Shown here: positions 25,243 to 34,588 of the stretch, in pieces
Layout: each line of letters starts with the position of its first letter
How positions within the stretch are numbered: position 1 is the first letter of the stretch
Notes under the pieces: model-generated
What the model saw: only the letters and a program-made list of their open reading frames with translations
Told to the model about the DNA's origin: nothing
The model's database searches: none
Program-made: the position numbers and the translations under genes
From: Gordonia sp. PDNC005
Lineage (GTDB): Bacteria > Actinomycetota > Actinomycetes > Mycobacteriales > Mycobacteriaceae
Assembly (NCBI RefSeq): GCF_016919385.1
Contig: NZ_CP070351.1
Span: 310,001 to 374,000 of the forward strand
Length of the DNA: 64,000 bases
Direction of reading: 5' to 3'

Positions 25243-26100
25243 ATGACAGACATCCGAATCGTGCGTGGACATCTCGCCCCTGATGACGTCGAGCACGCGC
25301 TCGCCGCGAACGCAGCGGCCGAGCAGACTGACGGGATCGATGCTCTCAGCGAGCAGCACCGGCATGCGGTGCGCGGTGAAGGTGTGCACGTCTTGACAGC
25401 TGGTGGCTACGGCAACGTGATCGGTCCGATGGCCGAGGCCGTCGTGCACCCCGAACACCGAGGTTTCGGGCAGGGGCGTGCCCTGGTCTCGGCTCTTCTC
25501 GACGTGGCTTCCGACGCCGGCGACGACGCTCAGATATGGGCGCACGGTGATCTGCCCGCCGCGGCGTGCGTAGCCGAGGCTCTCGGGCTGAGCCGCGAGC
25601 GTGAACTGCTGCAACTGCGACGTCGCACGTCCCAGGTGCTGCCCGAACTGCAGAGCCGTGACGACATCGTGGTTCGCACGTACCGCGAGACCGACGACGC
25701 CGAGATCCTCCGCGTCAACAACGCGGCCTTCGACTGGCACCCGGAACAGGGCGGCTGGACGCAGGATCAGATCACCGAGCGCACGACGTCGGACTGGTTC
25801 GACCCGGCCGGAGTGTTCCTCGCGTTCGATCCGAGCGATCCCGACCGGCTGCTCGGCTTCCATTGGACGAAGGTCGACAAGCCCGGGCTCGGCGAGGTGT
25901 ACATCGTCGGAGTCGACCCGGCCGCCCAGGGCCGCGGCCTCGGCCGCCTGCTGACCCTCGCCGGGTTGCACTACCTGGAGGGGCGGGGCGTCGACGAGGT
26001 GGAACTGTACGTGGAGGGCGACAACACCGCAGCACTCCACACGTACGACCGACTCGGGTTCCGTCGGTACCGCGCCGACATCACCTACCGTCGCCTGTAG
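25243..26100 (+). CDS. mshD: mycothiol acetyltransferase
   Basis: 285 residues with tandem GNAT domains. MshD acetylates the cysteine of Cys-GlcN-Ins using acetyl-CoA, the last step of mycothiol synthesis. The N-terminal GNAT has AVVHPEHRGFGQGRALV. The C-terminal catalytic GNAT has VYIVGVDPAAQGRGLGRLL (the acetyl-CoA pyrophosphate loop), then VELYVEGDNTAALHTYDRLGF. The neighbour glnR reproduces the mycobacterial context. The ATG follows a leaderless-type -10 hexamer. Confidence 0.94.
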   Translation: MTDIRIVRGHLAPDDVEHALAANAAAEQTDGIDALSEQHRHAVRGEGVHVLTAGGYGNVIGPMAEAVVHPEHRGFGQGRALVSALLDVASDAGDDAQIWAHGDLPAAACVAEALGLSRERELLQLRRRTSQVLPELQSRDDIVVRTYRETDDAEILRVNNAAFDWHPEQGGWTQDQITERTTSDWFDPAGVFLAFDPSDPDRLLGFHWTKVDKPGLGEVYIVGVDPAAQGRGLGRLLTLAGLHYLEGRGVDEVELYVEGDNTAALHTYDRLGFRRYRADITYRRL

Positions 26101-26106
26101 CAGACC

Positions 26107-26252
26107 ACCGGCTCGTTGACGCGGGCGCGACGCCGCTGCTCGTTTGACGGGGGCGCGACCTCCACTGCTCGTTTGACGGGGCGCGACCCCCACTGCTCGT
26201 TTGACGGGGCGCGACCCCCACTGCTCGTTGAGCGAGCGGAGCGAGTCGAAGC
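26107..26252. repeat. tandem 28-29-bp repeats ending in a dispersed palindromic repeat
   Basis: Units of the form CACTGCTCGTTTGACGGGGC followed by GCGACCCC start at about 26134, 26163, 26191 and 26219, with a diverged copy at 26107. The last unit changes into CTGCTCGTTGAGCGAGCGGA then GCGAGTCGAA, the same core as at 21.8 kb. The rest of the gap up to pstS shows no gene. Confidence 0.7.
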
Positions 26253-26446
26253 GACGGGCCGACTGTCGACCCACTGCTACTCGGGCGCCAGGAGCGGGGC
26301 CAGCGAGTTCGTCTGGACGACACCTGATGTTCGTCGTCCGGATCCGACTGTTCGGAATTCGGCCACCGACGCGTCGCCGAAACCTAACCGGGCGTCGATA
26401 GCTTCGCTTCGTTACCCCGAAGCAAATCGAAAGGCCATCGACTCCC

Positions 26447-27520
26447 ATGAGCGTCAACCCCAAGCTCGTTCGCAGCGCCGGTGCCGCGGCCGCCACCGTC
26501 GTGGCGGCATCCCTCGTCCTCACCGCGTGCGGCGGTTCCGATTCGGACGCCGGGTCCATCACCGGTGAAGGCTCCACCGCGCAGCAGAAGGCGATGACCA
26601 CGTTCGCCGACGTCCTCACCGACAACGGTGGCGTCAACCTCGATTACACCGGCTCCGGCTCGGGCGCAGGCGTGAAGAAGTTCATCGCAGGCGACGTCGA
26701 CTTCGCAGGCTCCGACTCGGCTCTCAAGGACGACGAGATCGCCCAGGCGAAGGCCCGCTGCGGCGGCAAGGACGCATGGCACATCCCGCTCGTCGCGGGC
26801 CCTGTCGCCGTCGCCTTCAACGTCCCCGGTGTCGACAACCTGACTCTCAACGCCTCCACCCTCGCGAAGATCTTCGACTCGAAGATCACCTCGTGGGACG
26901 ACGTCGCGATCAAGGCTCTCAACCCGGGCGTCGCACTGCCCGCCACGAAGATCATCCCGGTCCACCGCAGCGACAGCTCGGGCACCACCGACAACTTCAC
27001 CAAGTTCCTCAACGCGAACGTTCCCGCCGACTGGCCGTACGAGCCCAGCAAGGAATGGGCGGGCAAGGGTGGCTCGGGCGCTGCCAAGTCGACCGGAGTC
27101 GGCGACACCGTGAAGAAGACCGAGGGCTCGGTCACCTACGTCGAGTGGGGCTTCGCGAAGGAGAATGATCTGGGCATCGCCAAGGTCGACTTCGGCAAGG
27201 GTGCGACCGAACTGACCGCGGAGACCGCAGGCAAGGCGCTCGACCTGGCGAAGTTCAAGACCCCGGGTTCCAAGGACCTCGTCGTCGACACCAAGGCGCT
27301 CTACAAGACTCAGGAAGCCGGCGCCTACCCGCTGGTCCTGACCACGTACGAGATCGTCTGCTCGACCGGCGGCTACTCCGACTCGAAGGTCTCCGAGAGC
27401 CTCAAGACGGCGTTCACCACGATCCTCGAGAAGGGCCAGGACAAGCTGGCTGACGAGGGCTACGTGCCGCTGCCCGCAGCGTTCCAGACCACCTTGCGTG
27501 GGACGATCGACGCGCTGTGA
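26447..27520 (+). CDS. pstS: phosphate ABC transporter substrate-binding lipoprotein
   Basis: 357 residues. A lipoprotein signal peptide has lipobox LTAC at about residues 25-28. The mature domain carries phosphate-binding blocks TGEGSTAQQ, GSGSGAGVKKFIAGDVDFAGSDS and VHRSDSSGTTDNFTKFL. It captures phosphate outside the membrane for PstCAB. It heads a pstS-C-A-B operon whose cistrons are overlapping or a few nt apart. Mycobacteria keep phoT (pstB) at this locus, but their pstSCA genes are elsewhere. The start is an ATG; no obvious Pho box was identified in the repeat-filled upstream region. Confidence 0.96.
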   Translation: MSVNPKLVRSAGAAAATVVAASLVLTACGGSDSDAGSITGEGSTAQQKAMTTFADVLTDNGGVNLDYTGSGSGAGVKKFIAGDVDFAGSDSALKDDEIAQAKARCGGKDAWHIPLVAGPVAVAFNVPGVDNLTLNASTLAKIFDSKITSWDDVAIKALNPGVALPATKIIPVHRSDSSGTTDNFTKFLNANVPADWPYEPSKEWAGKGGSGAAKSTGVGDTVKKTEGSVTYVEWGFAKENDLGIAKVDFGKGATELTAETAGKALDLAKFKTPGSKDLVVDTKALYKTQEAGAYPLVLTTYEIVCSTGGYSDSKVSESLKTAFTTILEKGQDKLADEGYVPLPAAFQTTLRGTIDAL

Positions 27521-28575
27521 CGATGTCTGACACCGCCGCCGTCGATTCCGTGAAGAACGGGGATTCGACAGCGTCCGAGGCGGGGCGGGTTGCCGGTGGG
27601 CAGCCCGCCCCGCCTTCGGGGCGTCGGGACTCCTCCGCGCCCTCGGGCTCGGCGGTGTCTCGAACCGGGGACCGCGTCATGCGGACCCTCGCCACCGGAT
27701 CGGGCCTGCTCGTCTCCGCCGTCATCGGCCTGATCGCACTGTTCCTGCTGCTGCAGGCGATCCCGGCGCTCGCCAAGAACACCGAGAACTTCTTCACCTT
27801 CGAGGGCACCTGGGTGGTGTCCGGTGACGATCTGAAGTTCGGCATCCCGCAGCAGTTCTACGCCACCGCGCTCGTGTCCGTGATCGCACTCGCGATCGCG
27901 ATGCCCGTTGCGCTCGGCATCGCTCTGTTCATCACCGAGTACGCGCCCAAACGCGTTGCAGGTCCGATCGCGTTCACGGTCGACCTCCTCGCCGCCGTCC
28001 CGTCGATCGTCTACGGTCTCTGGGGCATCCTGGTGCTCGGCCCGGCGATGGTCGGCCCCAACCAGTGGCTCGTCGACAATCTCGGCTTCCTGCCGTTCTT
28101 CCAGCAGCCGCAGAACGCGGCGAACATGTCGACCGGCGGCACGATGCTGACCGCGGGCATCGTCCTCGCCGTCATGATCCTGCCCGTCATCACCGCTGTG
28201 ACGCGTGAAGTGTTCGCGCAGACCCCGCACGGGCACCGTGAAGCCGCGCTCGCGCTCGGCGCCAGCCAGTGGGAGGTGGTCCGCTTCGCGGTCCTGCCGT
28301 TCGGGTTCTCCGGCTACATCTCGGGCGCGATGCTCGGTCTCGGCCGTGCACTCGGCGAGACGATGGCGTTGCTCCTCATCATGTCGACGGCAGGACCCAT
28401 CGACTTCAACGTCATGGAGAGCGGTCAGACGTTCGCCACGATCATCGCGAACAATGCCGCCGAGTTCGACAATCCGCTGAAGACCGGCGCCTACATCTCG
28501 GCGGGCCTGGTGCTGTTCGCCCTCACCTTCATCGTGAACGCGGCGGCGCGCGCGGTGATCGCTCGGAAGGCGTGA
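27517..28575 (+). CDS. pstC: phosphate ABC transporter permease PstC
   Basis: 352 residues. After a ~45-residue hydrophilic head come six transmembrane helices and the permease coupling loop REVFAQTPHGHREAALALGASQWEVVRFAVLP. The GTG start overlaps the pstS TGA (GTGA); ATG 27523 is an alternative. VDLLAAVPSIVYGLWGILVLGP is characteristic of PstC. It pairs with PstA in the inner membrane. Confidence 0.95.
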   Translation: MTMSDTAAVDSVKNGDSTASEAGRVAGGQPAPPSGRRDSSAPSGSAVSRTGDRVMRTLATGSGLLVSAVIGLIALFLLLQAIPALAKNTENFFTFEGTWVVSGDDLKFGIPQQFYATALVSVIALAIAMPVALGIALFITEYAPKRVAGPIAFTVDLLAAVPSIVYGLWGILVLGPAMVGPNQWLVDNLGFLPFFQQPQNAANMSTGGTMLTAGIVLAVMILPVITAVTREVFAQTPHGHREAALALGASQWEVVRFAVLPFGFSGYISGAMLGLGRALGETMALLLIMSTAGPIDFNVMESGQTFATIIANNAAEFDNPLKTGAYISAGLVLFALTFIVNAAARAVIARKA

Positions 28576-28576
28576 C

Positions 28577-29473
28577 ATGGAACTGACGAAGACGAAAGAA
28601 CCCGTCGCACCCCGCCCGGCGTTGCCGGGTGCGATGTCCACGCGCCGCAAGGTGACCGACCAGACGGCGCGGGTGGCCGTCACGCTGTCGGTGCTGCTCG
28701 CCGTCCTGCCACTCGGCTGGCTCGTGTGGACCCTGGTGTCCCGCGGCATCGGCCCGATCGTCGACATCGACTGGTGGACGAAGTCCGAACGCTACGGCGG
28801 AGCATCGAACGCCCTGGTCGGAACCCTGATCCAGACAGCGCTCGCTGCCGTCGTCGCGGTGCCGGTCGGAGTGCTCGTCGCGATCTACCTCGTTGAGTAC
28901 AGCTCAAGGAAGAGCCTCCTCTCGCGGGTCACGACTTTCATGGTGGACGTCCTCGCCGGCGTCCCGTCGATCGTCGCGGCGCTGTTCGTGTACGCCGTCT
29001 GGCGGACGACGCTCGGGCTGCCCCGCTCGGGCCTCGTCGTCGCCTTGGCACTTGTGCTGCTGATGGTTCCGCTGGTGGTGCGTGCCACGGAGGAGATGCT
29101 GAAGATCGTTCCGCAGGATCTCCGCGAGGCCGCGTACGCGCTCGGCGTGCCCAAGTGGAAGACGATTCTCCGGGTGGTGCTGCCGACGGCGATGTCGGGC
29201 ATCATCACCGGCGTCATGCTGGCGGTGGCCCGCGTGATCGGCGAATCGGCACCGGTGCTCATCCTGATGGGCGCCACTCGCGTGATGAACGTGAATCCCT
29301 TTGCAGGGGACCAGCAGTCGCTGCCCCTGATGATGCTGCAGAACTACAACAAGGGCCCGAGCGGCTACGAGACGGTGTGGGGAGCGGCGCTCACCCTGGT
29401 GATCGCCGTGGCGGTCGTCTACATCCTCGCTCGTGTGCTGTCCACATTCACCGGCCCCAAGACAGGACGCTGA
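28577..29473 (+). CDS. pstA: phosphate ABC transporter permease PstA
   Basis: 298 residues, six transmembrane helices. The coupling loop is TEEMLKIVPQDLREAAYALGVPKWKTILRVVLP. VDVLAGVPSIVAALFVYAVW corresponds to the PstA substrate-path helix. The start is 1 nt after the pstC stop, so translation is coupled. Confidence 0.95.
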   Translation: MELTKTKEPVAPRPALPGAMSTRRKVTDQTARVAVTLSVLLAVLPLGWLVWTLVSRGIGPIVDIDWWTKSERYGGASNALVGTLIQTALAAVVAVPVGVLVAIYLVEYSSRKSLLSRVTTFMVDVLAGVPSIVAALFVYAVWRTTLGLPRSGLVVALALVLLMVPLVVRATEEMLKIVPQDLREAAYALGVPKWKTILRVVLPTAMSGIITGVMLAVARVIGESAPVLILMGATRVMNVNPFAGDQQSLPLMMLQNYNKGPSGYETVWGAALTLVIAVAVVYILARVLSTFTGPKTGR

Positions 29474-29476
29474 CCC

Positions 29477-30253
29477 ATGGCCAAGAGCCTGACCATCGAA
29501 GACCTGAACGTCTACTACGGCGATTTCCATGCCGTCCAGAACGTGTCGCTCAAGATCAAGCCGAAGTCGGTGACGGCGTTCATCGGCCCGTCCGGCTGCG
29601 GCAAATCGACGGTTCTGCGGACCCTCAACCGCATGCACGAGGTGACGCCCGGTGCCTACACCACCGGGTCGGTGAAGCTCGACGATCTCGACCTGTACGG
29701 CAAGGGCGTCGACCCGGTCGGTGTCCGTACCACTGTCGGCATGGTGTTCCAGCGAGCCAATCCGTTCCCGACGATGTCGATCCGCGACAACGTCGTCGCC
29801 GGACTCAAGCTCGGCGGAGTCCGTGACAAGGCGAAGCTCGACGAGGTGGCCGAGGCCAGCCTGCGCGGCGCCAACCTGTGGAACGAGGTGAAGGACCGCC
29901 TGGACAAGCCGGGCGGCGGACTGTCCGGCGGACAGCAGCAGCGTCTGTGCATCGCACGCGCGATCGCAGTCTCTCCGCAGGTGCTCCTGATGGACGAGCC
30001 GTGCTCGGCCCTCGACCCGATCTCCACGCTCGCCATCGAAGACCTGGTGTCGGAGCTGAAGAACGACTACACGATCGTCATCGTCACACACAACATGCAG
30101 CAAGCCGCGCGTGTCAGCGACCAGACGGCGTTCTTCAACCTGTCCGGCGCCGGCAAGCCCGGTGAGCTCGTCGAGGTCGGCGCCACCGAGAAGGTGTTCT
30201 CCAATCCCGACCGCAAAGAGACCGAAGACTACATCTCCGGCCGCTTCGGCTAG
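29477..30253 (+). CDS. pstB: phosphate ABC transporter ATPase
   Basis: 258 residues. Walker A is GPSGCGKST, the signature [14 protein letters not shown], Walker [14 protein letters not shown], and the switch His VTHNMQQA. It powers PstSCA phosphate import. It starts 3 nt after pstA and equals phoT (Rv0820) in the syntenic block. Confidence 0.96.
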   Translation: MAKSLTIEDLNVYYGDFHAVQNVSLKIKPKSVTAFIGPSGCGKSTVLRTLNRMHEVTPGAYTTGSVKLDDLDLYGKGVDPVGVRTTVGMVFQRANPFPTMSIRDNVVAGLKLGGVRDKAKLDEVAEASLRGANLWNEVKDRLDKPGGGLSGGQQQRLCIARAIAVSPQVLLMDEPCSALDPISTLAIEDLVSELKNDYTIVIVTHNMQQAARVSDQTAFFNLSGAGKPGELVEVGATEKVFSNPDRKETEDYISGRFG

Positions 30254-30270
30254 CGAGCCCGCTCACGTAC

Positions 30271-30299
30271 TGAGGCCCGGCACGATGTGCCGGGCCTCA
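30271..30299. terminator. bidirectional hairpin between pstB and phoU
   Basis: A perfect 13-bp stem (TGAGGCCCGGCAC) with a 3-nt loop lies between convergent genes. Confidence 0.78.
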
Positions 30300-30317
30300 A
30301 TTCGTTTGTCGAAGGGT

Positions 30318-30980
30318 CTACGACGCTTCGAGAAGCTGCTCGGGGGTCTTTCCGGTTGCCTGGAAGACGACGCGGCGGGCGATGAGGACGGCGTGGTCGG
30401 CGTATCGCTCGTAGTAACGGCCGAGGAGAGTCACGTCGACGGCGGCGGACACGCCGTGAGCCCATTCGCGGTCCATCATGACCGTGAAGAGGTGGCGGTG
30501 GAGGTCGTCCATCGCGTCGTCGTCGTCCATGAGACTGAGGGCGTCGTGGTAGTCCTGCGACTCGAGGACCCGGTGCGCGTTGTGCGCGAGCTCCACGGCG
30601 AGGCGACCCATCTCCTCGAAGTAGCCCGCGACCTCTTCGGGCAGCACGTGGGCCGGGTGGCGGCGTCGTGCGACCTTCGCGACGTGCAGGGCGAGGGCGC
30701 CCATGCGGTCGATCTCGGACACGAGTTGAAAACCGGACACGATGGAACGCAGGTCGCCCGCGACGGGGGCCTGCAGAGCCATCAGTTTGAAGGCGAGGTC
30801 TTCGGCTTCGACGGACTGCTCGGCGATCGCGTCGTGATCGGAGATCACGCGTTCGGCGAGTTCGAGGTCGGCTTCGAGGAGCGACCGGGTGGCCATCTCC
30901 ATCGCACGGCCGACCTCTTCGACCATCTGACCGAGGACCGTGTTCAGGGCAGACATCTGCTCCTGGTAGGCGTCACGCAT
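30318..30980 (-). CDS. phoU: phosphate signalling protein PhoU
   Basis: 220 residues, two three-helix PhoU repeats. [27 protein letters not shown] opens the first repeat, and [16 protein letters not shown] and [15 protein letters not shown] carry the (E/D)xxxD metal-binding patterns. It links Pst transport to the phosphate-sensing two-component system and persistence traits in mycobacteria (PhoY2). It is convergent with pstB, so it is not co-transcribed with the transporter. Confidence 0.93.
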   Translation of the reverse strand: MRDAYQEQMSALNTVLGQMVEEVGRAMEMATRSLLEADLELAERVISDHDAIAEQSVEAEDLAFKLMALQAPVAGDLRSIVSGFQLVSEIDRMGALALHVAKVARRRHPAHVLPEEVAGYFEEMGRLAVELAHNAHRVLESQDYHDALSLMDDDDAMDDLHRHLFTVMMDREWAHGVSAAVDVTLLGRYYERYADHAVLIARRVVFQATGKTPEQLLEAS

Positions 30981-31056
30981 ACCGCGAATTCTACTGAACG
31001 TGCCGGTCGAAGGCTTGCCGGGCAGGGTGAAGTCGGCGTGAACAGTCGGCAGCGTG

Positions 31057-33315
31057 TCAGCTGCAGGTGGTGTCGCCCGCGTTGGTCACGGCGAGGTCGT
31101 TCGGCAGGTTGCTGCTGTTGACGTTCTCGGGGAGGTTCTCCACCGACAGCGTCGAACCCGCGGCCGGAACCGAACCCATTGTCTCGACGCCGCCGAAATC
31201 GGTGCCGAGGATCACCTGGACACCCGACTTCACGGACTTGTCGAGCTGAATCTTCGCGCCGGGGAACAGCTTGGCGATGGTCGCGGCGGAGTCGCGTTCA
31301 CCGGTGCCGTATCGCACCACGGTGTCGGTGCGCTGTTCGGATGCGTCACCGATGCCCGACACCTCGACGCTCTGGCGGATCAACTCGTCCATCACGTTCG
31401 AGGCCATTCCGGACTGCCCCGTGCCGTTGAGGACACGCGCGGTGATGTTGCTCGCGTGCTGCGCCGTCATCTCGATGTTGACTGGAGCCTTCGCGGTCGG
31501 AGTGGGCGCATCGGCTGGTCGCTTCTTCTTCTCGCCCGGCAACGGCTGGTCGTCGATGATGGCGTTGAAGATCGCATCGATGTCTTCGGTTCGCGGGATC
31601 TCGTTGTTCTGCCCGTCCTCCGACGTCCCGGAGGTGGGAACGGTGAGGAACGTGACCGCTCCGGCGTCCATGCCTTGCATGGAGTCGGCGAGGTTGATGA
31701 GCGCGTCGGTGTCGACGCGGTCGACGTAGCTGTATTTGATGAACGTCTTGACGATGCCGTTCAGCTTGTTCGGATTCGACAGCACGTCGCCCGACAGCGT
31801 CGATCGGAGCAGTGACGACATGAACAGCTGCTGGCGCTTGATGCGGCCGTAGTCGCCGTTGCCCTCCAGTGCGATGTGGCGGGCGCGCACGTAGTTCAGC
31901 GACTGCTTCGGAGTCAGCTTCTTACGGCCCGGGGTCTTGACGATGTAGCCGATCTCGTCGTCGAACAGCGGCACCTTGGAGCAGACTTCCACGCCGCCGA
32001 CGGCGCGGACCACGTGCTCGAAGCCTGCGAAGTCCATGGCGATGAAGTGGTTGATGTTCAGACCACTCATCTGCGTGAGCGTCTTGACGATGCACGACGG
32101 TCCGCCGTCGGCGAACACACCGTTCAGCTTCACGCTGGGCGCCGCGGGGAGCACTCCGTCGTATTGTTTTGTCTCCGAGTTCCAGTTCTGACACTCGGGC
32201 CGGTCGACGGCGAGGTCTCGCGGCCACGACACCGCGACCACGCGGCTGCGGTCGGCCGGGACGTTGACCAGGAGGATCGTGTCGGCGCGGGCGCCTTCCA
32301 CGGTGTCGGCCTCACCGGCGCCCACCTTGGCGTTCTGTCCGCTCCGTGTATCGGTGCCGACGATCAGGTACGTCTCGTCGCCGTATTGGGCGTCCTTGTT
32401 GCGGACGTCCTTGTTGTTCGGGTCGATGGCGTCGACGATGTTCCAGTTGCCGTTCCAGATCCGGTTCATGTTCCACACGTATCCGGTGCCGACGAGCGAC
32501 AGGATGCACGCCAGCGCGACAAGGGTGCGACCGGTACCGGTCGCGACCTTGCGGGCGCGGGCCTTCTTCGTCAGGGGTGCCTTACGGGGACGAACTCGTT
32601 CGATGACCTGGGTGAGGTCCGGAGTCGGTTCGAGAGGCCTGCGACGGATCCTGTTCGGGGCGTCGACGACGTCACCGGGCGCCTGCTGGGCTGCTGCCGG
32701 TGCATCGTCGGAGGGAGCCTTGGGCGGCGTGGGGCTCTGGGCCCGCGACTCGTCGGACGCGCGTGATGCGGTCGTCGTGTCGGAGAGGTCGACCGGCTCG
32801 AACTCGAATCCGGCGATGGGTGGGATCGCTTGCGTCGCCTCGGGCTTGGGCGCTGCCGGGCGCGGCTGCGGTCGTGCCGCCGGCGGGGTCGCCGGTCTGC
32901 GCTGCGGCGCCGACGGTGCAGGGGTGGGCGTTTGGGATGTCGGCGGTCGCGGTGCCGCGGGCCGAGGCGCCTGGGCGGCCGGCGGCGGCGTCGTGCGACG
33001 CGGGGGAGTCGGCGGCGGGGTGGCGCGGCGTCGTCCGGTTGCGGGCGGCTCGGCCTGCGCGGGCGGAAGCGTGCCCGCCGACTCGTCGACGCCCATCTGA
33101 TCCATGAGCTGCCGGACGGTGAGACGGCCGCGGGGGCGCACGTACTGCTCGCGGCCGGTGGGTTCGCGCAATCCTTCGGCCCGGGGGTGCCGGCCGGTGT
33201 CGCCGAAACGGTCGCGGAAGTCGTACGAGTCAGACGATCGACCGGCACGACGAGATCGCCGAGGTGACGACGGCTGGTCGTCCGGGCGGTCGGCGCCGGG
33301 GCGGTCTGAACTCAC
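31057..33315 (-). CDS. LytR-CpsA-Psr (LCP) family cell-wall ligase (Rv0822c-like)
   Basis: 752 residues. A disordered cytoplasmic head (~1-255) is very rich in Pro/Ala/Arg/Thr and includes the short motif [13 protein letters not shown]. One transmembrane helix follows at about 265-285. Then comes the extracytoplasmic LCP domain with [34 protein letters not shown] and [22 protein letters not shown], holding the Arg/Asp residues of the pyrophosphate site. A LytR_C domain ([28 protein letters not shown]) ends the protein. LCP enzymes attach arabinogalactan or other glycopolymers to peptidoglycan. The start is a GTG with TGAGG upstream. Phosphorylation of the Thr-rich head by Ser/Thr kinases is plausible. 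Confidence 0.9.
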   Translation of the reverse strand: MSSDRPGADRPDDQPSSPRRSRRAGRSSDSYDFRDRFGDTGRHPRAEGLREPTGREQYVRPRGRLTVRQLMDQMGVDESAGTLPPAQAEPPATGRRRATPPPTPPRRTTPPPAAQAPRPAAPRPPTSQTPTPAPSAPQRRPATPPAARPQPRPAAPKPEATQAIPPIAGFEFEPVDLSDTTTASRASDESRAQSPTPPKAPSDDAPAAAQQAPGDVVDAPNRIRRRPLEPTPDLTQVIERVRPRKAPLTKKARARKVATGTGRTLVALACILSLVGTGYVWNMNRIWNGNWNIVDAIDPNNKDVRNKDAQYGDETYLIVGTDTRSGQNAKVGAGEADTVEGARADTILLVNVPADRSRVVAVSWPRDLAVDRPECQNWNSETKQYDGVLPAAPSVKLNGVFADGGPSCIVKTLTQMSGLNINHFIAMDFAGFEHVVRAVGGVEVCSKVPLFDDEIGYIVKTPGRKKLTPKQSLNYVRARHIALEGNGDYGRIKRQQLFMSSLLRSTLSGDVLSNPNKLNGIVKTFIKYSYVDRVDTDALINLADSMQGMDAGAVTFLTVPTSGTSEDGQNNEIPRTEDIDAIFNAIIDDQPLPGEKKKRPADAPTPTAKAPVNIEMTAQHASNITARVLNGTGQSGMASNVMDELIRQSVEVSGIGDASEQRTDTVVRYGTGERDSAATIAKLFPGAKIQLDKSVKSGVQVILGTDFGGVETMGSVPAAGSTLSVENLPENVNSSNLPNDLAVTNAGDTTCS

Positions 33316-33398
33316 GATAACCTCACTGGTCAGGGACTTCGGACATGATAGTGGCCGGACCTGAAAGTTTGATGATCGACCAGCTCAGGACGGCGCTG

Positions 33399-34532
33399 TC
33401 AGCCTCCCGAGTGCATGATCTCGGCGCCTTCGGGGACGATGTCCTCCTCCGGATCGTCGAGCCATCCTTCGGGCAGCGCGACCGATGCGGGGGAGCCCTG
33501 ACGCCCGCGCGGACCGTGCGCATCGCGGGGGAACGGCGTGTCCGCGGGCAGGGTGTCGATGAGTCTCCGCAGGTCGTCCATGGTTTTCACGAGCGACAGC
33601 TGCGAGCGGAGGTCGCCGCCCGCCGGGAAGCCCCGCAGGTACCAGGCGATGTGCTTGCGCATCTCGCGCATACCCTTGTCCTCGCCGTGATGTGCGGCGA
33701 GTAGGGTTCCGTGGCGGAACATGATCTGGCCCACTTCGCCGAGATTCGGTGCTGTCGGGGCGTCGACGCCGCGGAGTCGGGCCGAGAGTTCGGCGAACAG
33801 CCACGGTCGTCCGAGGCAGCCTCGGCCGATCACAACACCGTCGCAGCCGGTCTGCTGCATCATCGCGACGGCGTCGTCGGCCTCGAAGATGTCACCGTTG
33901 CCGAGCACCGGAACCGTCGTCACGTGCTCTTTGAGGCGTGCGATCTCGTCCCACACCGCGGTGCCCGAGTAGCGCTGGGATGCGGTCCGCGCGTGGAGCG
34001 CGACGGCCTGCGCGCCCTCGTCGGCTGCGATGCGGCCGGCGTCGAGGTGCGTGTGGTGCTCGTCGTCGATGCCGATGCGGAACTTCACGGTCACCGGGAT
34101 GTCGGTGCCCTCGGTGGCGCGGACGGCGGCGGCGACGATGTTGCGGAACAGGCGGCGCTTGTACGGGATCGCCGATCCGCCGCCGCGCTTGGTGACCTTG
34201 GGGACCGGGCAGCCGAAGTTCATGTCGATGTGGTCGGCGAGGTTCTCGTCGACGATCATCTTGGCGGCCTTGTAGGTGTACTCCGGGTCGACCGTGTACA
34301 GCTGCATGGACCGCGGCGTCTCCGTCGGGTCGAACGTCGTCATGTGCATCGTCACGGGGTGACGCTCCACCAGAGCGCGAGCCGTCACCATCTCGCACAC
34401 GTACAGGCCGGACACGGTGCCGGTGCGCTGAGCCTCGAGCTCGCGGCACAGCACGCGGAAGGCGACGTTGGTGACGCCTGCCATCGGTGCGAGCACCACA
34501 GGACTGGCGAGTTCGATCGGGCCGATACGCAA
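33399..34532 (-). CDS. dus: tRNA-dihydrouridine synthase (DusB-type)
   Basis: 377 residues. A TIM-barrel flavoenzyme: ASPVVLAPMAGVTNVAFR at the FMN site, HIDMNFGCPVPKVTKRGGGSA with the catalytic cysteine, ALHARTASQRYSG, and GCDGVVIGRGCLGRPWLF. It reduces uridines in the tRNA D-loop. The listed start is a TTG at RIGPIELAS. Coding sense continues upstream in frame (STATLPTPSRPDFLTGRDP) to a CTG at 34592 that overlaps the TGA of the desaturase gene, so the true N-terminus may be 20 residues longer with a non-standard start. Rv0823c has the same position. Confidence 0.93.
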   Translation of the reverse strand: MRIGPIELASPVVLAPMAGVTNVAFRVLCRELEAQRTGTVSGLYVCEMVTARALVERHPVTMHMTTFDPTETPRSMQLYTVDPEYTYKAAKMIVDENLADHIDMNFGCPVPKVTKRGGGSAIPYKRRLFRNIVAAAVRATEGTDIPVTVKFRIGIDDEHHTHLDAGRIAADEGAQAVALHARTASQRYSGTAVWDEIARLKEHVTTVPVLGNGDIFEADDAVAMMQQTGCDGVVIGRGCLGRPWLFAELSARLRGVDAPTAPNLGEVGQIMFRHGTLLAAHHGEDKGMREMRKHIAWYLRGFPAGGDLRSQLSLVKTMDDLRRLIDTLPADTPFPRDAHGPRGRQGSPASVALPEGWLDDPEEDIVPEGAEIMHSGG

Positions 34533-34588
34533 CGGATCCCGACCGGTCAGGAAGTCCGGTCGGGATGGCGTCGGCAGAGTTGCGGTGC

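Noticed and set aside
26134..26220. Possible CRISPR array
   Set aside because: The repeats are contiguous with no unique spacers, unit length is 28-29 bp end to end, and no cas genes are near.
26116..26401. Plus-strand frames reading [16 protein letters not shown] peptides
   Set aside because: They are translations of the dispersed palindromic repeat, not genes.
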